From Solirubrobacteraceae bacterium (GTDB taxonomy: Bacteria > Actinomycetota > Thermoleophilia > Solirubrobacterales > Solirubrobacteraceae), in the NCBI GenBank assembly GCA_024711025.1, contig JANJTP010000058.1:1-47141 (forward strand): a stretch of DNA of 47,141 nucleotides, written 5' to 3'. The notes under the pieces are model-generated. The model saw only the letters and a program-made list of their open reading frames with translations, had not been told where the DNA came from and searched no databases. Position 1 is the stretch's first letter; each line of letters begins with the position of its first letter. Positions 43,901 to 47,141 of this stretch are shown here, piece after piece. The translations under genes were made by a program, and so were the position numbers.

Positions 43901-45340
43901 GTGGCGGCGAACCCCGATCGGCTCAGCGCGCTCGACGCCGCGTTCCTCGACCTCGAGACCCCCCTCGCGCCGCTGACCGTCGGCTGGACCCTGCTGTTCG
44001 CAGGTCGCGCGCCGACGCCGGCCGCTCTGCGACGCCACCTCGGTGCGCGGCTCGACGCGCTGCCGCGCCTGCGCCGCCGGCTCGTCGAGCCGGCGCTCGG
44101 CCTCGGCGACCCCCACTGGGTGGACGATGGCGGCTTCGACCTCGCCCGCCACGTCCACGCCATCCGGCTCGCCCCGCCGGCCGGCGCGGAGGCACTACGC
44201 GAGCTCGCCGCGACGCTGCTCGCGGCGCCGCTCGACCGACGCCGCCCGCTGTGGCGAACGACGCTCGTGGAGGGCCTACGGCCGAGCGGCTTCGCACTCG
44301 TCGGCCAGGCTCACCACGCTCTGGTGGACGGCATGGCCGCGCTCGAGCTGGGGACGATGCTCCTCGACGCCCCCGGCGCGTCGGATGCGACGCCGACGCC
44401 CGGCCGATGGGCGCCGGCGAGCCCGCCGAGCGCCGTGCGCGTGAGCGCTGACGCCATCGCCCGCCGCGCGAGGACGATGACCGCGTTCGACGAGGCCACC
44501 GCCCGATCGGCACTGTGCGACGCGGCGCTCGTCGCACAGCGGCTCGCAGCTCCCGTCCGGGAGCGGAGCGCACTCGAGCGCTCGGCGTCGGCCGCTCGGC
44601 GCATCGCCTTCGCGAGCGTCCCGCTCGACGACCTGCGCGTCGCCGCACGCCACCACGGCGCGACGGTCAACGACGCCCTGCTCGCCGCGGTCGCCGTCGC
44701 CATCGGCGCCGCACTTGCGCGTCGCGGCGAGCCGGTCGCGACGGCGCGTGCGCTGGTGCCGGCAAGCACCCGCGCGGCCGACGAGCCGGGGGCGAGCCAC
44801 GCGAACCGGATCTCGTTCCTGACCGTCGACCTGCCGCTCGGCGCGCGCGATCCCGCCGACGCCCTGCGGCTGGTGCGGGGACGAACAAACGCGCGCAAGC
44901 GCTCCGGCGAGTCGGGCGCCGCCGACGTTCTGCTGCGAGCCGCCGACGCCCTGCCACCCGCTGCGCGGTCCCGACTGACGCGCGTCGCGGCGCGGAGAGC
45001 CCGTTACACGCTCGTCGTCTCCAGCCTCGCCGGCCCGCGCGAGGCGCCGACGCTGCTCGGACGCGAGCTCGTGGCCGGATGGCCGGCCGTGCCGCTGACC
45101 GACGGGCATGCGCTGGCGATCGGCGCGCTGTCGCTGGGCGGCCGGCTGCACGTCGGCCTGACCGCCGACGCGGCGCTCGTGCCGGATGTCGCGGACATCG
45201 CGCGGGACGTCGAGCGTGCGCTGGACGCGCTGCGCGCGGCACCCGAGGCTGTGCCCGTCCCGTGGCGCGCACGCGCCCTCACGCGGCGCGCTCAGCGCGG
45301 GGCGAGCCGGTACACCGGACCGCCGAGCGAGACGGCGTAG
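43901..45340 (+). CDS. Wax ester synthase/diacylglycerol acyltransferase (WS/DGAT)
   Basis: Makes wax esters and/or triacylglycerol from acyl-CoA; common in actinobacteria with storage lipid. 479 residues from a GTG at 43901 preceded by GAGAGGA. The active site His138-His139-x3-Asp143-Gly144 (QAHHALVDGMAAL) is intact, after RLSALDAAFLDLET at the N-terminus and RRPLWRTTLVEGL before it. A C-terminal ANRISFLTVDLPLG and TLVVSSLAGP follow the family. Its end overlaps the convergent sugar dehydrogenase gene by 49 bases. Confidence 0.93.
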   Translation: MAANPDRLSALDAAFLDLETPLAPLTVGWTLLFAGRAPTPAALRRHLGARLDALPRLRRRLVEPALGLGDPHWVDDGGFDLARHVHAIRLAPPAGAEALRELAATLLAAPLDRRRPLWRTTLVEGLRPSGFALVGQAHHALVDGMAALELGTMLLDAPGASDATPTPGRWAPASPPSAVRVSADAIARRARTMTAFDEATARSALCDAALVAQRLAAPVRERSALERSASAARRIAFASVPLDDLRVAARHHGATVNDALLAAVAVAIGAALARRGEPVATARALVPASTRAADEPGASHANRISFLTVDLPLGARDPADALRLVRGRTNARKRSGESGAADVLLRAADALPPAARSRLTRVAARRARYTLVVSSLAGPREAPTLLGRELVAGWPAVPLTDGHALAIGALSLGGRLHVGLTADAALVPDVADIARDVERALDALRAAPEAVPVPWRARALTRRAQRGASRYTGPPSETA

Positions 45341-46524
45341 ACCCGCCCGCGCGCGTCCTCGCCGAACGAGGAGAGCTGCTCGACACGCGGCAGCCCCAGC
45401 GAGCGATCGTCGCGCGCTCGGCCGCCGCTCAGCCGCACCGAGCGGATCTGGCCGCGGCAGAAGTCGCCGTACAGGTAGCGCCCTGCGAGCGCGGGAGCTG
45501 CGGGATCGCGGACGACGTAGCCTCCGGTGATCGAGCACCAGCCGTCGGCATGGCGCTTCTCGATGAGCGGGAAGACCGCGTGCGGCGCGGCCTCCGGGAA
45601 GTTGCGCCGGCGGCCCTCCCAGGGGCGCCAGCCGAAGTTGGCGCCCTTCGCGCGCCCGCGCCGGCGGAAGTCGATCTCCTCGACGCGGTCCTGCCCGACG
45701 TCGCCGATCGCGATGTCACCGGTCGCGCGGTCGAACGAGAAGCGCCAGGGGTTTCGCAGTCCGTAGCTGTAGATCTCGCCTCGCGCCCCGCGTCGTCTCG
45801 CGAACGGGTTCGAGCGCGGGATCCGGTACGCGCGCCCGCCCGAGGCGCGGGGGTCGATCCGCAGCAGCTTGCCGAGCGGCGAGGCGAGGCTCTGGGCGTT
45901 GCCGCGCGCGCCCCAGCGATCATTGGCGCCGCCCCCGTCGCCGGTTCCGACGTACAGCAGCCCGTCGGGGCCGAACGCCAGCATGCCGCCGTTGTGGTTT
46001 GGTGCCGGATCGCCCATGACGAGCACCTTGCGCAGCCGGCCGGTGGCGTGCTCGTCGTCGGCTCGTCGCCCCTCGGCGAGCTCCTGGCGCCCGTCGCGCC
46101 GCGTGAAGTAGACGTAGAAGCGCCCGCTGGCGGCGTAGTCGGGGGCAAACGCCAATCCGAGCAGCCCCTGCTCGCCACCGGCCCTCACGCGGCCGGAGAT
46201 GTCGAGGAACGCCCCTGGGCGCCGCTCCCCGTCGCGCACCACGCGGATCGTCCCGCCCTGCTCGACGACGAACAGGCGGCGCTCGTCGCCGGGCGGCGCG
46301 GTCGCGAACAGCGGCGCGTCGAACCGGCCGACGAGCTCGAGCTTCACGACGGCTGCGGCCGCGCGGGCCGCGGGCGCGCCCTCGCCGGTCGCGGGCGCGT
46401 TCGCACCGGTCGTCTGCGCGCCCCCGCCGCTGCAGGCCAGCAGCGTCGCGAGCGTGCCCGCCGACAGCAGAGCCGAGCGCAGCGATCGGGGCCCGCGAGC
46501 GCGCATCGGCAGAGAGCATGCCAT
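45292..46524 (-). CDS. PQQ-type soluble aldose/glucose-sorbosone dehydrogenase family lipoprotein
   Basis: 410 residues from the ATG at 46524 (or 46506). The signal peptide ends LLAC-SGGG, a lipobox, so the mature protein is tethered outside the cell. The six-bladed propeller of the glucose/sorbosone dehydrogenase family follows: EQGLLGLAFAPDY, NHNGGMLAFGPDGLLYVGTGDGG (calcium- and PQQ-near motif), YSYGLRNPWRFSFD, GDVGQDRVEEID, and GANFGWRPWEG. Related proteins oxidise aldoses, but many members have no tested activity. An 11-bp repeat array lies upstream. Confidence 0.9.
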   Translation of the reverse strand: MACSLPMRARGPRSLRSALLSAGTLATLLACSGGGAQTTGANAPATGEGAPAARAAAAVVKLELVGRFDAPLFATAPPGDERRLFVVEQGGTIRVVRDGERRPGAFLDISGRVRAGGEQGLLGLAFAPDYAASGRFYVYFTRRDGRQELAEGRRADDEHATGRLRKVLVMGDPAPNHNGGMLAFGPDGLLYVGTGDGGGANDRWGARGNAQSLASPLGKLLRIDPRASGGRAYRIPRSNPFARRRGARGEIYSYGLRNPWRFSFDRATGDIAIGDVGQDRVEEIDFRRRGRAKGANFGWRPWEGRRRNFPEAAPHAVFPLIEKRHADGWCSITGGYVVRDPAAPALAGRYLYGDFCRGQIRSVRLSGGRARDDRSLGLPRVEQLSSFGEDARGRVYAVSLGGPVYRLAPR

Positions 46525-46554
46525 GCCTTGTCGACGCGGCGCGTGAGGCGGGCC

Positions 46555-46598
46555 GGCGCGGGTCCGGCGCGGGTCCGGCGCGGGTCCGGCGCGGGTCC
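46555..46598. repeat. Four perfect copies of an 11-bp repeat
   Basis: The unit ggcgcgggtcc occurs four times in tandem, followed by a partial copy. It sits in the 137-base divergent region between the sugar dehydrogenase lipoprotein and the GAF kinase, upstream of both starts, so copy-number change could affect promoters. Confidence 0.9.
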
Positions 46599-46661
46599 GG
46601 CGCCAACGTCCTGCCGAGCCGGAGCCCACGGCCACGCGAGGCCCGGTAGCCTCATGGGGTC

Positions 46662-47141
46662 GTGACGACCGGGACGACCACCGATCGCGACCCCGACTGG
46701 CTCGCCGCCGGGGAGCTGGACAGCGATCGCCTGCGCCGACTGATCGAGGTCGGGCGCTCGCTGGTCGCCGAGCTCGAGCTCGACGAAGTGCTCCAGCGGG
46801 TGCTGACCGTCGCGCGCGAGCTGACCGGCGCGCGCTATGCCGCGCTCGGCGTGCTGGACGACGACCGTCGTCAACTCGCGCGTTTCATCACCCAGGGACT
46901 CGACGACGAGTCCGAGCGTCACATCGGGGACAGGCCCCGCGGCCACGGGGTCCTCGGCGAGATCATCCGCCACCCCGAGCCCATGCGCCTGCTCACGGTC
47001 GGCGCGCATCCGCGCTCGTACGGCTTCCCGCCGCACCACCCCCCGATGGACACCTTCCTCGGCGTGCCGATCGTCGTGCGCGGCACCGGGTGGGGAAACA
47101 TCTACCTGACCGACAAGGCCGGCGGCTTCACCGCGGCCGAC
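46662..47141 (+). CDS. GAF-domain sensor histidine kinase, DevS/DosT-like, N-terminal fragment
   Basis: Cut by the window end; 160 codons seen from a GTG at 46662. A helical linker (RLRRLIEVGRSLVAELELDE) leads into a GAF domain (about 45-160) with GARYAALGVLDDD, GHGVLGEIIRHPEPMRL and the marked YGFPPHHPPMDTFLGVPI and GNIYLTDKAGG segments. These are hallmarks of DevS/DosT hypoxia/redox sensors, whose GAF holds heme. The heme-ligand His and the kinase core cannot be checked here. The partner response regulator would lie downstream. Confidence 0.85.
   Translation, partial: MTTGTTTDRDPDWLAAGELDSDRLRRLIEVGRSLVAELELDEVLQRVLTVARELTGARYAALGVLDDDRRQLARFITQGLDDESERHIGDRPRGHGVLGEIIRHPEPMRLLTVGAHPRSYGFPPHHPPMDTFLGVPIVVRGTGWGNIYLTDKAGGFTAAD

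Overview
The window is very GC-rich, densely packed bacterial DNA with mostly G/C third codon positions and about 55 supported genes. There are no rRNA or tRNA genes, insertion sequences, phage genes or CRISPR arrays that I can see. The gene set is actinobacterial: a HemQ-type coproheme decarboxylase, a PimA-like mannosyltransferase module, WS/DGAT, a DUF3618/holin-like small-protein cluster, a DevS/DosT-like GAF kinase and lysine-poor proteins. I infer a deep-branching actinobacterium of the Thermoleophilia/Solirubrobacterales type; the genus cannot be read from the sequence. At least a dozen neighbouring gene pairs overlap by ATGA or GTGA, so translational coupling is the rule and operons are easy to see.

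Layout. 1-8.5 kb: metH, a 41-bp tandem repeat, a GIY-YIG protein, and a two-gene envelope operon (polytopic membrane protein plus a GT4-flippase-like fusion). 8.6-12.1 kb: a heme/iron-sulfur block with hemQ-FNR-alkA, then an A-type Fe-S carrier divergent from bolA-grxD. 12.1-15.8 kb: an HpnA-like epimerase, DegV, and a four-gene operon of small membrane proteins whose 47-codon first gene is easily missed. 15.2-18.6 kb: nitrilase plus TetR regulator with a palindromic operator, divergent from a DUF2804 gene that converges on a second, true nitrilase. 18.7-21.6 kb: a BKACE-CaiB-MerR catabolic operon. 21.9-23.3 kb: OsmC and a small-ORF/nucleotidyltransferase pair resembling a toxin-antitoxin module.

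23.3-27.1 kb is the iron-uptake locus: feoB, a Cys-rich protein gene and feoA, divergent from an unusual regulator that joins a DGC Cys domain to a DtxR-like core lacking most of the usual metal ligands. Two DtxR-box-like palindromes lie between them. 27.1-31 kb: acyl-CoA carboxylase beta subunit, crotonase and an LCAD-type acyl-CoA dehydrogenase. 31-33.3 kb: a LysR regulator divergent from a membrane-anchored NirK-type copper protein. 33.4-39.5 kb: SDR-GNAT; a GT2-glpK-plsC glycerolipid group; and a free-standing biotin carrier with a crotonase and exonuclease III. 39.6-47.1 kb: YCII protein, rubredoxin, NUDIX, SCP2-like protein with a coupled Cys-rich mini-gene, aldehyde dehydrogenase, MBL hydrolase, WS/DGAT, a PQQ-type sugar dehydrogenase lipoprotein, and a GAF kinase cut by the window end.

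Three themes run through the window: iron, heme and Fe-S handling; acyl-CoA and lipid metabolism (carboxylase, dehydrogenase, crotonases, GlpK, PlsC, WS/DGAT, SCP2); and small-molecule catabolism (two nitrilase-superfamily enzymes, BKACE, CaiB, PatD-like dehydrogenase). The most unusual objects are the DGC-DtxR-FeoA-like regulator at the feo locus and the GT4-flippase fusion.
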